NCBI GenBank assembly: GCA_943912255.1
Contig: CALTTP010000008.1
Coordinates: 1 to 64,000, forward strand
Reading direction: 5' to 3'
DNA from: an uncultured Peptoniphilaceae bacterium
Lineage (GTDB): Bacteria; Bacillota; Clostridia; Tissierellales; Peptoniphilaceae
DNA length: 64,000 nucleotides
A program made the translations under genes and the position numbers. The notes under the pieces are model-generated. The model was given only the letters and a program-made list of their open reading frames with translations, was not told where the DNA came from and ran no database searches. The first letter of the stretch is position 1. Each line of letters begins with the position of its first letter. Positions 8,274-16,705 of this stretch are shown here, in pieces.

Positions 8274-9686
8274 CTAATTTATTTTCTTTTTGCCATTCTT
8301 CTGGCAATAAATTCTTGTCAACTCTATAAAGTCAGTTTCGTTTTCTGTTTTCTTTTCATAATATAGTTTTACTGGAATTGAGACTCCACTTGGTGATATT
8401 CTCTTAGTCTTTGATGACCTAACTGGGATCCATTCTTGGAAATAATTATCCATAATCTCTGAAAAAGATTTTGACTTTATTTGGTAGCCTTGCATAATTA
8501 GTTCTTTGAAACAAGTTATATTTGGATCTGCACTTTTTGGCTTATATTCTTCTAAGAAATACCTTATGTCTTCCACATCTGGATTTAGATATTTAAATTT
8601 TTCTTGTTCCTTATACAAGTCCTTTAAAAGATTTTTTGGTATAGTCCATGCGTGAGTCTTGTTTTTAAAGATTTCATATTCCAAGGCTAAAGCCTGATTA
8701 AAATCCTCTCTTATAAGAGATATATATTCTTTATCTGAAATTTTTTCTTTATTATTTTTATCTGGAAATATAGTCCTTACTCTTTGATTCGGGTTGCATT
8801 CCACAGGCAAATATCTTCTTTCTCCAGTATGATCATTAAGAAAAGTTCTTTCGTTTAATGTCCCTATGAAGATACAAGTCCTAGGCACATCTGTTGCATA
8901 TTTTTCGTAGGGTATTCTTATCCTATCGCTTAATTTTGATAAAAAAGATTTAGCTTCATTAGCCGATTTTGCATTTCTTAAAGCAACAAATTCTTCGATT
9001 TCAACGACAGTTTTACCCATAAGATTCATTACAGCATCCTTACCTTGAATGTTTTCTATTGTGCAAAACCAATCGTCTGTTATAGACAGGTATCTTGCAA
9101 AAGTCGATTTTCCTATACCTTGTCCACCAACTAAAACAATCATCTCATCAAACTTAGATCCGGGATTAAAAATTCTTTTTATCATACCTAATATCATATG
9201 TTGCATTATCCAATTGTTAAGCTCTGTATCATCTGCTCCCAAATACCTTGGTAATAGTTTTCTAATGGCATTTTTATCTCCATTCCATTTTAAATTTTGA
9301 AGATATTGCTTTGGCGGACTCACTTCATACTGATGAGCTACAAAACGAATAGCCTCCCACATTTTGTTGGCGTTATAATTAATTCCAAAATGTTTTTCTA
9401 TCTCTAAGCCTAGTCTATTGTTTAAAGAATCATCCCAAAGTCGGATTTGATTTTCCTTTATATTTCTTTCTCCGATAATTTTCCCCTGGAATTTTATTTC
9501 ATTGGTAAATTTATCAAAGAATATTTGTCCATCAATTATTTTTTGGTTTTGACAATATTTTGGATTTAAAATAGCTGTTACAATATTTCCAGTAATTTGT
9601 CTAACCGTCCCCTTATCTGTAGTTTGTAAGTCTAAAAAGGCGTAAGTCTGATCTATTTCTGGGAATTTTAATTTAATATCTGTCAT
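8274..9686 (-). CDS. VapE/VirE-family P-loop helicase of the integrative element
   Basis: 470-residue ATPase of the virulence-associated protein E family, found in phage satellites and integrative mobilisable elements as a replicative helicase-like protein. Walker A is VGGQGIGKST at residues 186-195, followed by the Walker B-like VVEIEEF and the sensor segment IFIGTLNERTFL. The start is the ATG at 9686, seven bases after AAGGAGTGAG. No separate primase domain is visible. Upstream lie a 25-codon ORF and a hairpin; downstream is the iteron-like gap. Replication of the excised element is the inferred role. No capsid, terminase or packaging gene is nearby to confirm a phage-satellite identity. 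Confidence 0.8.
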   Translation of the reverse strand: MTDIKLKFPEIDQTYAFLDLQTTDKGTVRQITGNIVTAILNPKYCQNQKIIDGQIFFDKFTNEIKFQGKIIGERNIKENQIRLWDDSLNNRLGLEIEKHFGINYNANKMWEAIRFVAHQYEVSPPKQYLQNLKWNGDKNAIRKLLPRYLGADDTELNNWIMQHMILGMIKRIFNPGSKFDEMIVLVGGQGIGKSTFARYLSITDDWFCTIENIQGKDAVMNLMGKTVVEIEEFVALRNAKSANEAKSFLSKLSDRIRIPYEKYATDVPRTCIFIGTLNERTFLNDHTGERRYLPVECNPNQRVRTIFPDKNNKEKISDKEYISLIREDFNQALALEYEIFKNKTHAWTIPKNLLKDLYKEQEKFKYLNPDVEDIRYFLEEYKPKSADPNITCFKELIMQGYQIKSKSFSEIMDNYFQEWIPVRSSKTKRISPSGVSIPVKLYYEKKTENETDFIELTRIYCQKNGKKKIN

Positions 9687-9750
9687 AAAGCTCACTCCTT
9701 TTCTTTTTACAATCATCTAATCTCTTTATTGTTTTATATTTGTTTCCCAT
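9673..9750 (-). CDS. 25-codon leader ORF overlapping the vapE start
   Basis: Short ORF beginning with ATG at 9750 behind a strong GGAGGATAAA site. It encodes a very basic peptide (MGNKYKTIKRL...) and ends inside the first codons of vapE. This may couple translation of vapE to the leader. It has no recognisable domain. Confidence 0.3.
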   Translation of the reverse strand: MGNKYKTIKRLDDCKKKRSELYDRY

Positions 9751-9777
9751 TTTATCCTCCTGTCTGGTATAAATAAG

Positions 9778-9825
9778 ACTCCTGTGGTAAAATGAACTTG
9801 TCTAGAGAACACTTCTCACAGGAGT
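9778..9825. repeat. Long-armed hairpin between vapE and the RHH gene
   Basis: Perfect 9-bp arms ACTCCTGTG and CACAGGAGT enclose 30 bases that contain a smaller stem GAGAA-CAC-TTCTC. No T tract follows the outer stem, so a plain terminator is unlikely. It could be a protein-binding or transfer site, or an RNA attenuator. Confidence 0.4.
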
Positions 9826-9833
9826 GTATGCCT

Positions 9834-10196
9834 TTACTCTTTGTAGTAGGGGCTTTTTTCTTTTTTGATTTCTTCATATATTTCTAAAATATAGATTAAA
9901 ATATCAGCTTCATCGTCATTTATTTTGCCGAACTTTTTAATAACTTTTGCTAGCCTAAATATTTCCTTGGCTATATTATCAGAAAGTCTGTAATCACTTA
10001 CTAACTTAACTTCGTGATTTAATAGCATTTGAATAAAATAATCTTGCTTTTTAAGTCCACTTATTTCAATCTTTTTGTTTATTAGGTCATATTCTTCTTC
10101 AGAAACCCTAAAATTTAAAATGCGATTTCTTTTTCTACTTTTCTCTTTATTTCTCGTTTTTTTAGAAATTTCATCTAATGAATGTCTTCTAAACAT
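9834..10196 (-). CDS. Ribbon-helix-helix, MobC-like accessory protein
   Basis: 120-residue, highly basic at the N terminus, then RILNFRVSEEEYDLINKKIE and a helix with QDYFIQMLL: a ribbon-helix-helix fold as in MobC-like relaxosome or CopG-type regulators. The ATG at 10196 has GAGG nine bases upstream and overlaps the int stop by eight bases, so it is co-transcribed with xis-int. Several integrative mobilisable elements carry such a protein after the integrase. Whether it acts in DNA processing or as a repressor cannot be told. It shares no clear identity with the other MobC-like protein at 7561-7899. Confidence 0.6.
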   Translation of the reverse strand: MFRRHSLDEISKKTRNKEKSRKRNRILNFRVSEEEYDLINKKIEISGLKKQDYFIQMLLNHEVKLVSDYRLSDNIAKEIFRLAKVIKKFGKINDDEADILIYILEIYEEIKKEKSPYYKE

Positions 10197-11313
10197 CTTT
10201 ATCATCCTCTTCTAATAAATCTTTCCAGTCATTTGCCTTATTACTTCTTACTTGAGTTAAAGACAGAGCCATTTCTTTTTGCTTGCTAGGGAAAAGATGA
10301 GCATACCTATAGGTGATGTCAATCGATTCATGTCCAACCCTATCAGCTATTGCAGTTGCAGAAAATCCAAGTTCAATCAAGAGAGAAACGTGAGAATGCC
10401 TTAAATCATGTATTCGAATTCTTTTTACTTGAGATTTCTTAGATCCCCTATCCATTTCATGGTGTAGGTAGCTCTTAGAAAAATTAAATATTAAGTCTTT
10501 TGGTTTTAACTTATAAAAACTTTCTATATATTCTTTGATCTCATCAGTTAAAAATTCAGGCATAACTATTGTCCTTATACTTTTTTTAGTCTTAGGAGCA
10601 GTTATTACATTTTTCCCATCTATCCTTTGTAAAGATTCATCAATTTTTAATGTATGTCTTTCAAAATCAAATTTTTCTTTTGTTAAGGCTAATAATTCTC
10701 CCATCCTAAGACCACACCAATATAAAAGTTCAAAAGCATAGAATGATTCAGGTTTATCTTTAATAGCTTCTATAAATCTTTCATATTCATCTTGAGTCCA
10801 AAATAGCATTTCATCAGCTTCTTTTTCTCCCATAGATCCAACATCACGAGCAACATTAGTTTTTAAATTGTAGTACCTACAAGCATGATTTAAGATACTA
10901 GATAACTGGGCATGAATAGTTCTCAAATAAGTAGGAGAGTAGTTTTTACCATTCTTATCCTTAATCTTCATAAGCTCATTTTGCCATTGAATGATGGTTA
11001 CATTATTAATCTCATTAAGCATTAAATTACCAATATAGGGAAGTATTTTTTTTTTTACAATTGCTTCTTTAGTCCTCCAAGTATTTTCTCTTATTCTTGG
11101 TTTTCTATCCCTCTTGTAAAGTTCAAAAAACTCCCTAAAGCTCATCTCAATTGATTCAGAATGTTGATTTAAAAATTCTTGTTCCCATTTTAAAGCTTCT
11201 TTTTTCGTTGAAAATCCACGTTTTTTCTTAGTTAACTTTTCTCCTTTCCAGTTGGTATAATTAAATTTACAAAACCAAGTCTTGTTACCACTTTCATCTC
11301 TAAATGCTGGCAC
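10189..11313 (-). CDS. int: Tyrosine site-specific integrase of element 1
   Basis: 374-residue tyrosine recombinase that should integrate and excise the element. The N terminus is an arm-binding domain (GNKTWFCKFNYTNWKGEKL), followed by a core-binding SAM-like domain around residues 60-160. The catalytic residues are present: R in YWCGLRMGEL, HDLRH, H in VGHESID, and the nucleophile Y in ITYRYAH. The start is taken as GTG at 11313, seven bases after AAAGGAGG; that site is formed by the last codons of xis, whose stop is one base before the GTG. The related arm-type repeats TCCCAGT flank the element. The target is probably the region beside guaA. Confidence 0.92.
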   Translation of the reverse strand: MPAFRDESGNKTWFCKFNYTNWKGEKLTKKKRGFSTKKEALKWEQEFLNQHSESIEMSFREFFELYKRDRKPRIRENTWRTKEAIVKKKILPYIGNLMLNEINNVTIIQWQNELMKIKDKNGKNYSPTYLRTIHAQLSSILNHACRYYNLKTNVARDVGSMGEKEADEMLFWTQDEYERFIEAIKDKPESFYAFELLYWCGLRMGELLALTKEKFDFERHTLKIDESLQRIDGKNVITAPKTKKSIRTIVMPEFLTDEIKEYIESFYKLKPKDLIFNFSKSYLHHEMDRGSKKSQVKRIRIHDLRHSHVSLLIELGFSATAIADRVGHESIDITYRYAHLFPSKQKEMALSLTQVRSNKANDWKDLLEEDDKDV

Positions 11314-11314
11314 T

Positions 11315-11509
11315 TTAAACCTCCTTTGCATTTGTTGGTTTATAGCAATACTTTTCCATAAAGTATTCTCTATTTACCTTTCCTCTTTGCACACGATAAC
11401 CTAATTTAAGTAGATCTTGATTCATATCGTTTATTATCTGATATGCTGTTGTCCTACTTACATCAAGAAATTCTTGTACATCTTTTGCATTCATAAAAAT
11501 ACCTTTCAT
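11315..11509 (-). CDS. xis: Excisionase-type helix-turn-helix protein
   Basis: 64-residue MerR/excisionase-like protein: MNAKDVQEFLDVSRTTAYQIIN is the DNA-binding helix-turn-helix. It is directly upstream of the integrase, its stop codon separated from the int GTG by one base, the usual xis-int order. Directionality factors of this size bend DNA so the integrase can excise the element. The first ATG is used because AAAGGAGG precedes it by five bases. A consensus promoter is found about 105 bp upstream. Confidence 0.8.
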   Translation of the reverse strand: MKGIFMNAKDVQEFLDVSRTTAYQIINDMNQDLLKLGYRVQRGKVNREYFMEKYCYKPTNAKEV

Positions 11510-11585
11510 AATGTCCTCCTTTTATAGTTTGTAAGGTTCTACATCCTCAAAAAAGGCGAGCATTAATTTATATGTCTTACAATTT

Positions 11586-11603
11586 CCGTTCAATATCGAA
11601 CGG
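11586..11603. promoter_or_regulatory. Inverted repeat, probable repressor operator
   Basis: CCGTTC-AATATC-GAACGG is a perfect 6-bp inverted repeat just downstream of the xis-int promoter. Further GAAC/GTTC half-sites occur in the spacer of that promoter and near the repressor promoter, so one operator family may control both. Confidence 0.5.
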
Positions 11604-11612
11604 TATGTATAT

Positions 11613-11641
11613 ATAATAACAGTTCATATTTGTTCTGTCAA
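11613..11641 (-). promoter_or_regulatory. xis-int promoter
   Basis: On the minus strand TTGACA, a 17-base spacer, then TATTAT. It faces away from the repressor gene, giving a divergent switch region. GAAC half-sites occur inside the spacer. Confidence 0.75.
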
Positions 11642-11708
11642 GTTTTTTCTTTTTATTTTTTTCTAAAATATTCAGATACTTGCTAACATTTACAACAGAA
11701 CAGTTTTG

Positions 11709-11737
11709 TTGAGCTTTTGTTCGTTTTGTGATAAATT
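11709..11737 (+). promoter_or_regulatory. Repressor promoter
   Basis: TTGAGC, 17 bases, TAAATT, ending about 35 bases before the repressor start. A TTGTTCG half-site lies in the spacer, consistent with autoregulation. Confidence 0.5.
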
Positions 11738-11771
11738 ATTTATAGTTGTTGTGAAATAAGGAGGAGTTAGT

Positions 11772-12203
11772 TTGATTTCTGGAGAAAAATTAAAAAAGTT
11801 CAGACTTATGAGAAACTTAACTCAAAAAGAACTTGCCATTAAGTCTGGTTTGACAGATGCTGCCATAAGAAATTACGAACTTGGGAATAGATCTCCAAGT
11901 AAAGAACAATTGCAAAAAATATCTGAAGCACTTGATTGTGATATATCAGCATTAATTAATCATGAACCTAATTCTATTTTTGAAATAATGCATATAATTT
12001 TTGATTATGAAAAAGACATGAAGTTTAGACCCTTAGCAGACGATGGAGAAATTACTGGACTTTTATCAAATGATGTAGACTTCAATAATTTTCTTATAGA
12101 ATGGAATGAGATGAGAAAAAAGCATTATAACGATGAGATAACAGACGAAGAATTTGAAGATTGGAAGTTATCTTACCCTAAAAAATCAAGATTTTTAAAG
12201 TAA
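11772..12203 (+). CDS. XRE-family repressor of the integrative element
   Basis: 143-residue protein with an N-terminal Cro/CI helix-turn-helix (LTQKELAIKSGLTDAAIRNYELG, residues about 15-37) and an acidic C-terminal half without recognised catalytic residues. It starts with TTG seven bases after AAGGAGGAG. It is divergent from xis-int across a region rich in GAAC/GTTC half-sites, as expected for the switch that keeps the element quiescent. There is no LexA-type S24 protease domain, so induction by self-cleavage is not expected. A rho-independent terminator follows 17 bases after the stop. Confidence 0.85.
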   Translation: MISGEKLKKFRLMRNLTQKELAIKSGLTDAAIRNYELGNRSPSKEQLQKISEALDCDISALINHEPNSIFEIMHIIFDYEKDMKFRPLADDGEITGLLSNDVDFNNFLIEWNEMRKKHYNDEITDEEFEDWKLSYPKKSRFLK

Positions 12204-12204
12204 A

Positions 12205-12325
12205 AATATGTACTCAAAAAGACCGCAGCTTGAAACTACGGTCTAATTTTTTGTCCAAATGTAAACTACTTAGAACTATTATTTTAATTATTCTTTTTTA
12301 CTTCCAGTACCATTTGAGTCCCAGT
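12205..12325. repeat. 121-bp direct repeat, copy 1 (right end of element 1)
   Basis: This copy matches 17054-17174 at about 104 of 121 positions by eye with no gaps. The first 57 bases differ at one position only, and divergence rises towards the TCCCAGT end. It contains a terminator and ends in the shared TCCCAGT motif, so it is read as the terminal region of this element family. Confidence 0.85.
12220..12252 (+). terminator. Rho-independent terminator after the repressor
   Basis: Stem AGACCG(c)AG / CT(a)CGGTCT with loop CTTGAAA, then AATTTTTT. It is duplicated at 17070-17101. Confidence 0.8.
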
Positions 12326-12328
12326 ACC
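12317..12328. repeat. Putative attachment repeat between the two elements
   Basis: AGTCCCAGTACC, identical to bases 80-91, at the end of the 121-bp terminal repeat. It marks the proposed junction between element 1 and element 2. Confidence 0.5.
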
Positions 12329-12443
12329 TAACAATATAGGCAAAAACCATCTATTAAATTTTTAAAGAATCTTATTTTCCTTATGGAATCCTTAAATTTG
12401 TATTTTATACTAAGTTTATAAAATGAAGAGGAGGTTCATTTAT

Positions 12444-13145
12444 ATGGACAAATTGATATTAGAAACAAAAAATCTTACTAAAACTTTTGGCAAACAAAAA
12501 GCAGTAGATAGTATTTCTTTAAAAATCAAAGAAAATTCTATATATGGATTGCTAGGACCTAATGGGGCTGGTAAATCGACTACGTTGAAGATGATTACTG
12601 GAATGATTCATAAAACATCTGGAGAAATCTTTTTTGAAGGTAACCAGTGGAGTCGTGACGATTTATCAGATATTGGTGCCTTGATAGAAATGCCTGCCTT
12701 GTATGAGAACTTATCGGCTAGGGAAAATTTAAAAGTAAGGACACTCCTACTAGGGTTACCAGATTCTAGGATTGACGAAGTTTTGGAAATAGTTAGTTTA
12801 AAAGATACTGGCAAAAAGAAAAGTGGTCAATTTTCTTTAGGGATGAAACAAAGGCTAGGTATCGCCATTGCCTTATTAAATAATCCTAAGCTTTTGATTT
12901 TAGATGAACCAACAAACGGACTTGATCCTCTAGGAATTCAGGAATTGCGTGATTTAATAAGATCTTTCCCAGAAAAAGGAATAACCGTTATTTTGTCTAG
13001 TCATATTTTAGCAGAAGTTGAACAAACTGCTGATCATATTGGGATTATTAATAATGGAAAATTGCAATATCAAAACATTATTAATCATAATGATAATCTA
13101 GAAGAACTTTTTATGAATGTTATAAAAAGTGGAATGGGGATGTAA
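12444..13145 (+). CDS. ABC transporter ATPase, LanF/BcrA-type antimicrobial peptide immunity
   Basis: 233-residue ATPase powering the two permeases that follow. Walker A is GPNGAGKS at residues 38-45, the signature is LGMKQRLG, Walker B is LLILDEPTNGLDP, and the switch is SSHILAEVEQ. The ATG at 12444 follows GAGGAGG. The BcrA/LanF group exports or expels lantibiotics, bacitracin or related peptides from the membrane. One ATPase, two ABC-2-type permeases and a dedicated two-component system match LanFEG-RK immunity sets such as nisin/gallidermin resistance. No lantibiotic precursor or modification enzyme is nearby, so this is resistance to foreign peptides rather than self-immunity. It is cargo of element 2. 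Confidence 0.85.
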   Translation: MDKLILETKNLTKTFGKQKAVDSISLKIKENSIYGLLGPNGAGKSTTLKMITGMIHKTSGEIFFEGNQWSRDDLSDIGALIEMPALYENLSARENLKVRTLLLGLPDSRIDEVLEIVSLKDTGKKKSGQFSLGMKQRLGIAIALLNNPKLLILDEPTNGLDPLGIQELRDLIRSFPEKGITVILSSHILAEVEQTADHIGIINNGKLQYQNIINHNDNLEELFMNVIKSGMGM

Positions 13146-13148
13146 AAA

Positions 13149-13889
13149 ATGATAAATTATATTCTTGCAGAAAATTTAAAACATAAGCATAGTTTCTTGA
13201 AGAAATTATTAGTAATTATTCCAATAACTTTAATCTTATTGTCATTATTTCTTATGCCAAGTTATTTCACTACTAATTCCTATAACTGGTGGTACGTCAT
13301 AATAATGCCTGCAACTTTTGCCTTAATCCCAGCAATGATGGATAGAAAAGAAAGTAGAAAATTAAACTACAGAGCAGTTTTCCCTCTAAATATTAATCTC
13401 AAAAAGTTATGGGTTTCAAAAATAATTACAGCATTTATTTATATGAGTATTGCTGCTATAATTCATATGCTAGGAGTGTATATTTTTCAATTTTTAATTG
13501 GAGGGCAATTAACACCAAACTATGGATTTTCCACATTACTATTTGCAAGTTTCTTACTAATAATAACTAATATTTGGCAAGTCCCTCTATGTTTTTTCTT
13601 GGCAAAAAAATTTGGCTTTATAGCAAGCATTACAATAAATGCTGTATTAGGTTTAGCCTTAGGAATTTTGATATCTGACAGTGCTTTTTGGATTTATTGT
13701 CCATATTCTTGGGGAATTAGATTAATGATTCCTGTTATGCATATTCTACCAAGTGGTGTTTTAATAGAAGCATCAAATCCAATGATATCAAACACATCGT
13801 TACTTATTCCTTGTATTTTATCTATATGTCTATTTACCTTACTAACAATGATAAGTGCAAAATGGTTTTCAAAACAAGAGGTAAAGTAA
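13149..13889 (+). CDS. ABC-2-type permease, LanE-like
   Basis: 246-residue integral membrane protein with about six hydrophobic segments, starting with a cytoplasmic helix (NYILAENLKHKHSFLKK) typical of MutE/SpaE/LanE permeases. It begins three bases after the ATPase stop and its TAA overlaps the ATG of the next permease, so the three are one translational unit. It should form a heterodimer with the next permease and work with the upstream ATPase in removing peptide antibiotics from the membrane. The substrate cannot be deduced. Confidence 0.8.
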   Translation: MINYILAENLKHKHSFLKKLLVIIPITLILLSLFLMPSYFTTNSYNWWYVIIMPATFALIPAMMDRKESRKLNYRAVFPLNINLKKLWVSKIITAFIYMSIAAIIHMLGVYIFQFLIGGQLTPNYGFSTLLFASFLLIITNIWQVPLCFFLAKKFGFIASITINAVLGLALGILISDSAFWIYCPYSWGIRLMIPVMHILPSGVLIEASNPMISNTSLLIPCILSICLFTLLTMISAKWFSKQEVK

Positions 13890-14629
13890 TGATAAATATA
13901 ATAAAATCAGAAATATACAAAATTAAAGGCACCTGGCTTCCTTGGATTCACATAGTCTTACCTATAGCCTATTCTTTACTATTTTATGTGGCATTAAAAA
14001 CCACAGGATTAAAAAATTTTGAAGAAAGCGATATAATACAAACTTATTTTGTACTTTTAGGAGCGGTAATGCCAATAATATTAAGTTTGATAAGTTCAAA
14101 AGTAGTTGATATGGAAATGGGTGCTGGAAATTTTCAAACGCTTTTATCTACTACAAAATCTAGAAGCAAAGCCTATATAGGAAAACTCCTTGTACTAGAA
14201 TTGGAATTTGTTATTTCTATTGCTTTAGCTATTATAATTTTTGCAGTACTAACTGGTTATCAAAATACCTTAGATTGGCTTATTGAATTTTCCCTAATTG
14301 TTATTAGCAGCCTTTCTCTATACATGATTCATCTTTGGGTATCAATTGAATTAAGTAGTGGTGCATCTATAGGATTGGGTTTTCTAGAAACAATGATTGC
14401 TTTACTTTCAATGACTGCCATCGGCGATAGTATTTGGTATTTTATTCCTTGTACGTGGTCATCTAGACTTCCAGCTATGTATATTATTATGCGCAAAGTT
14501 TCGGATCCTTCCTATTTTTATAAGGAGTTGAGAATTTGGAGCTTTGTAGCCTTGTTTATTATCTTAATTCTATTTATTTCCTCAATTATTTGGTTTAATA
14601 AGTGGGATGGGAAATCTATTAGTGAATAA
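13889..14629 (+). CDS. ABC-2-type permease, LanG-like
   Basis: 246-residue membrane protein with about six transmembrane segments, beginning MINIIKSEIYKIKGTWLPW, as in MutG/LanG proteins. The ATG at 13889 overlaps the previous stop codon (TAATG) with AGAGG upstream; a longer reading into the previous gene is rejected. It is the second half of the LanEG permease pair. The response regulator begins 32 bases later after its own AGGAGGTG. Confidence 0.8.
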   Translation: MINIIKSEIYKIKGTWLPWIHIVLPIAYSLLFYVALKTTGLKNFEESDIIQTYFVLLGAVMPIILSLISSKVVDMEMGAGNFQTLLSTTKSRSKAYIGKLLVLELEFVISIALAIIIFAVLTGYQNTLDWLIEFSLIVISSLSLYMIHLWVSIELSSGASIGLGFLETMIALLSMTAIGDSIWYFIPCTWSSRLPAMYIIMRKVSDPSYFYKELRIWSFVALFIILILFISSIIWFNKWDGKSISE

Positions 14630-14661
14630 AAGTTTTTAATTTAAAATTAGGAGGTGATAAA

Positions 14662-15321
14662 ATGTCTTTAATTCTTGCAGTTGATGATGAGTTAGATATG
14701 CTTGAACTAATAAAAAATATTTTGAAAAAGAACAATCATGAGGTCGATGTATATCAAAATCCTTTAGAGATTGATAATAGTAAACTTAGTAAATATGATT
14801 TGATTCTACTTGATATTATGATGCCAGGTATTGACGGAATTAGTTTCTGTAAGGATATTCGAGCTAAAGTAGACTGCCCTATTCTTTTTTTAACGGCAAA
14901 AACTATGGAAGAAGATATAGTTGAAGGCTTATTAATTGGAGGAGATGATTACATCACAAAACCATTCGGTGCAGCAGAACTCCTAGCTCGTATAGAAGCA
15001 CATTTAAGACGAGAAAAAAGAGAACGACACACTAGTCTAAATCTAGGCGGGATTCGTTTTGATTTATCTTCCAATGAAGTCTTTGTAGGAGATGAAAAAG
15101 TTCATTTGACAAAATCTGAGTATCAAATTTCAGAACTACTAGCAAAAAGAAAAGGACAAGTATTTTCAAGAGACCAAATATATGAGCTTATCTTTGGATT
15201 TGATGGTATAGGAGATGCATCTGCAATATCGGAACATATAAAAAATATTAGGGCAAAATTTCAAAAATATGATGAAAATCCAATTGAAACAGTATGGGGG
15301 ATCGGATATAAATGGAATTAA
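14662..15321 (+). CDS. OmpR-family response regulator for the LanFEG transporter
   Basis: 219-residue two-domain regulator. The receiver domain has the acidic pocket VDDE at residues 7-10, phospho-acceptor D51 in LLDIMMPG, and K in ITKPF. The C-terminal winged-helix domain runs from about residue 128, with the TVWGIGYKW ending typical of OmpR/PhoB proteins. It overlaps the kinase gene by ten bases. In LanRK, CprRK and NsrRK systems the regulator activates the neighbouring transporter when peptide antibiotics are sensed, which is inferred here from position. Confidence 0.88.
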   Translation: MSLILAVDDELDMLELIKNILKKNNHEVDVYQNPLEIDNSKLSKYDLILLDIMMPGIDGISFCKDIRAKVDCPILFLTAKTMEEDIVEGLLIGGDDYITKPFGAAELLARIEAHLRREKRERHTSLNLGGIRFDLSSNEVFVGDEKVHLTKSEYQISELLAKRKGQVFSRDQIYELIFGFDGIGDASAISEHIKNIRAKFQKYDENPIETVWGIGYKWN

Positions 15322-16685
15322 AATCAAAAGGTCAATCTCTTAAACATATACTTTTTAAATACTTGTTAAGTATTGGACTAGGACTAGCAATCTCCGTTTT
15401 ATTAATCCTAGCTTTTATATCCGCTTCTTATCAATTTAAGTGGATATTTCCAGCAAACCATACTGAGAGTTTAATTCTTGAAAAAAGGACAGACATTTCC
15501 ACTTCAAAAAATTTTGAAAAATCATTGTTACCAAACAATACTTCTTATCTATTTTTATCAAAAGACGAAAAAGTTTTAGAAACAAATATGAATAAGAATA
15601 TCCAAGATATAGCCTTTAATTATCATAAGGGGTCTGGTTATTCTAATGCCAATTTATCTTTTATGGAAATACAAAGATCAGATGGATATGTACTTGTAGC
15701 TTATAAGCTAAAACCTTATTATAGAAACCCTTGGATGCAAAAGCATCTACCACAAATAAATGTTTTATTACTAATCTTACTGATAATATTTTGTTTTATT
15801 AGTATTATTACTATCACATTAATTTGGGCAAAGAAAATATCGAAAGAATTAAATCCTTTGGTAGAAGCTTCGGAAGAAATCAGGAAACAAAACTTAGACT
15901 TCCAAGTTAAAAAGTCAAATGTTCAAGAATTTAATGTCATATTAGAAAGTTTAGAAAAAATAAAGTTAGGGTTAAGTGAATCTTTAAAAACAAATTGGAG
16001 AGAGGAAGAGAAAAAAAGAAATCAGATTTCAGCATTAAGCCATGATATAAAAACTCCAGTTTCAATTATAAAAGGAAACTCAGAATTATTAGGAGAAACA
16101 AACCTAACAGAAGAACAGCAAACATATCTAAATTATATTAGAAAAAACACAAACCGTATTGATAAATATATCCAAACTTTAATGCTTGTTAATAAATCTA
16201 ATCAAGCAAATGAATTGAATTTTCTTGAAATTAAGACAGAAAAATTTGTAGAAAACATTGAAAAGCTAGCTAAAGAATTCACATCAACTTATAAGTTAAA
16301 TCTTTTAGAAGATATTAACTATGAGAATGGTATTTTAATAGTAGATTTAAAAAATTTTGAACGAGCCTTTCTTAATATTTTAAGTAATGCCGAGGAGCAA
16401 AGTCCTAAAAACTCAACTATTAAGTTAATTATATGTTCCAAAGCTGATAAGCTTCAAATATCAATATTAGATCAAGGACATGGATTTACAGGTGAAGACC
16501 TATTATATTCTACAGATCAATTCTATCAAGGAGACAAAAGTAGGCATTCAAAAGAAAACTACGGTATCGGATTATTTGTTGCCGAACAAATTATTAAGAT
16601 GCATAGAGGAAGTCTTATTTTAGAAAATAGAACTGATGAATGTGGTGCTAAAGTCAGCATACTATTGCCAGTAAAGAATACTTAA
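15312..16685 (+). CDS. Sensor histidine kinase for the LanFEG transporter
   Basis: 457-residue membrane kinase: transmembrane helices near residues 11-38 and 150-172 with an extracellular loop of about 110 residues, a HAMP-like stretch, the H box ALSHDIKTPVS with phospho-acceptor H244, an N box FLNILSNAEEQS, and the G box YGIGLFVAEQI. This layout, with a sizeable extracellular sensor, matches lantibiotic-sensing LanK and CprK rather than the loop-less BceS type. The stop codon overlaps a terminator, which ends the five-gene operon. Confidence 0.88.
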   Translation: MELKSKGQSLKHILFKYLLSIGLGLAISVLLILAFISASYQFKWIFPANHTESLILEKRTDISTSKNFEKSLLPNNTSYLFLSKDEKVLETNMNKNIQDIAFNYHKGSGYSNANLSFMEIQRSDGYVLVAYKLKPYYRNPWMQKHLPQINVLLLILLIIFCFISIITITLIWAKKISKELNPLVEASEEIRKQNLDFQVKKSNVQEFNVILESLEKIKLGLSESLKTNWREEEKKRNQISALSHDIKTPVSIIKGNSELLGETNLTEEQQTYLNYIRKNTNRIDKYIQTLMLVNKSNQANELNFLEIKTEKFVENIEKLAKEFTSTYKLNLLEDINYENGILIVDLKNFERAFLNILSNAEEQSPKNSTIKLIICSKADKLQISILDQGHGFTGEDLLYSTDQFYQGDKSRHSKENYGIGLFVAEQIIKMHRGSLILENRTDECGAKVSILLPVKNT

Positions 16686-16705
16686 GAATAGGGGTATTCT
16701 TTTTT
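16684..16705 (+). terminator. Terminator of the lanFEG-RK operon
   Basis: AAGAATA-GGGG-TATTCTT followed by TTTT, overlapping the kinase stop codon. Confidence 0.75.

Noticed and set aside
11586..11737. LexA box in the repressor-xis region
   Set aside because: Half-sites share GAAC/GTTC with the Gram-positive LexA box, but spacing (N6) and centre do not match.
8274..12203. Complete prophage
   Set aside because: Integrase, repressor and helicase are present, but no terminase, portal, capsid, tail or lysis gene is found.
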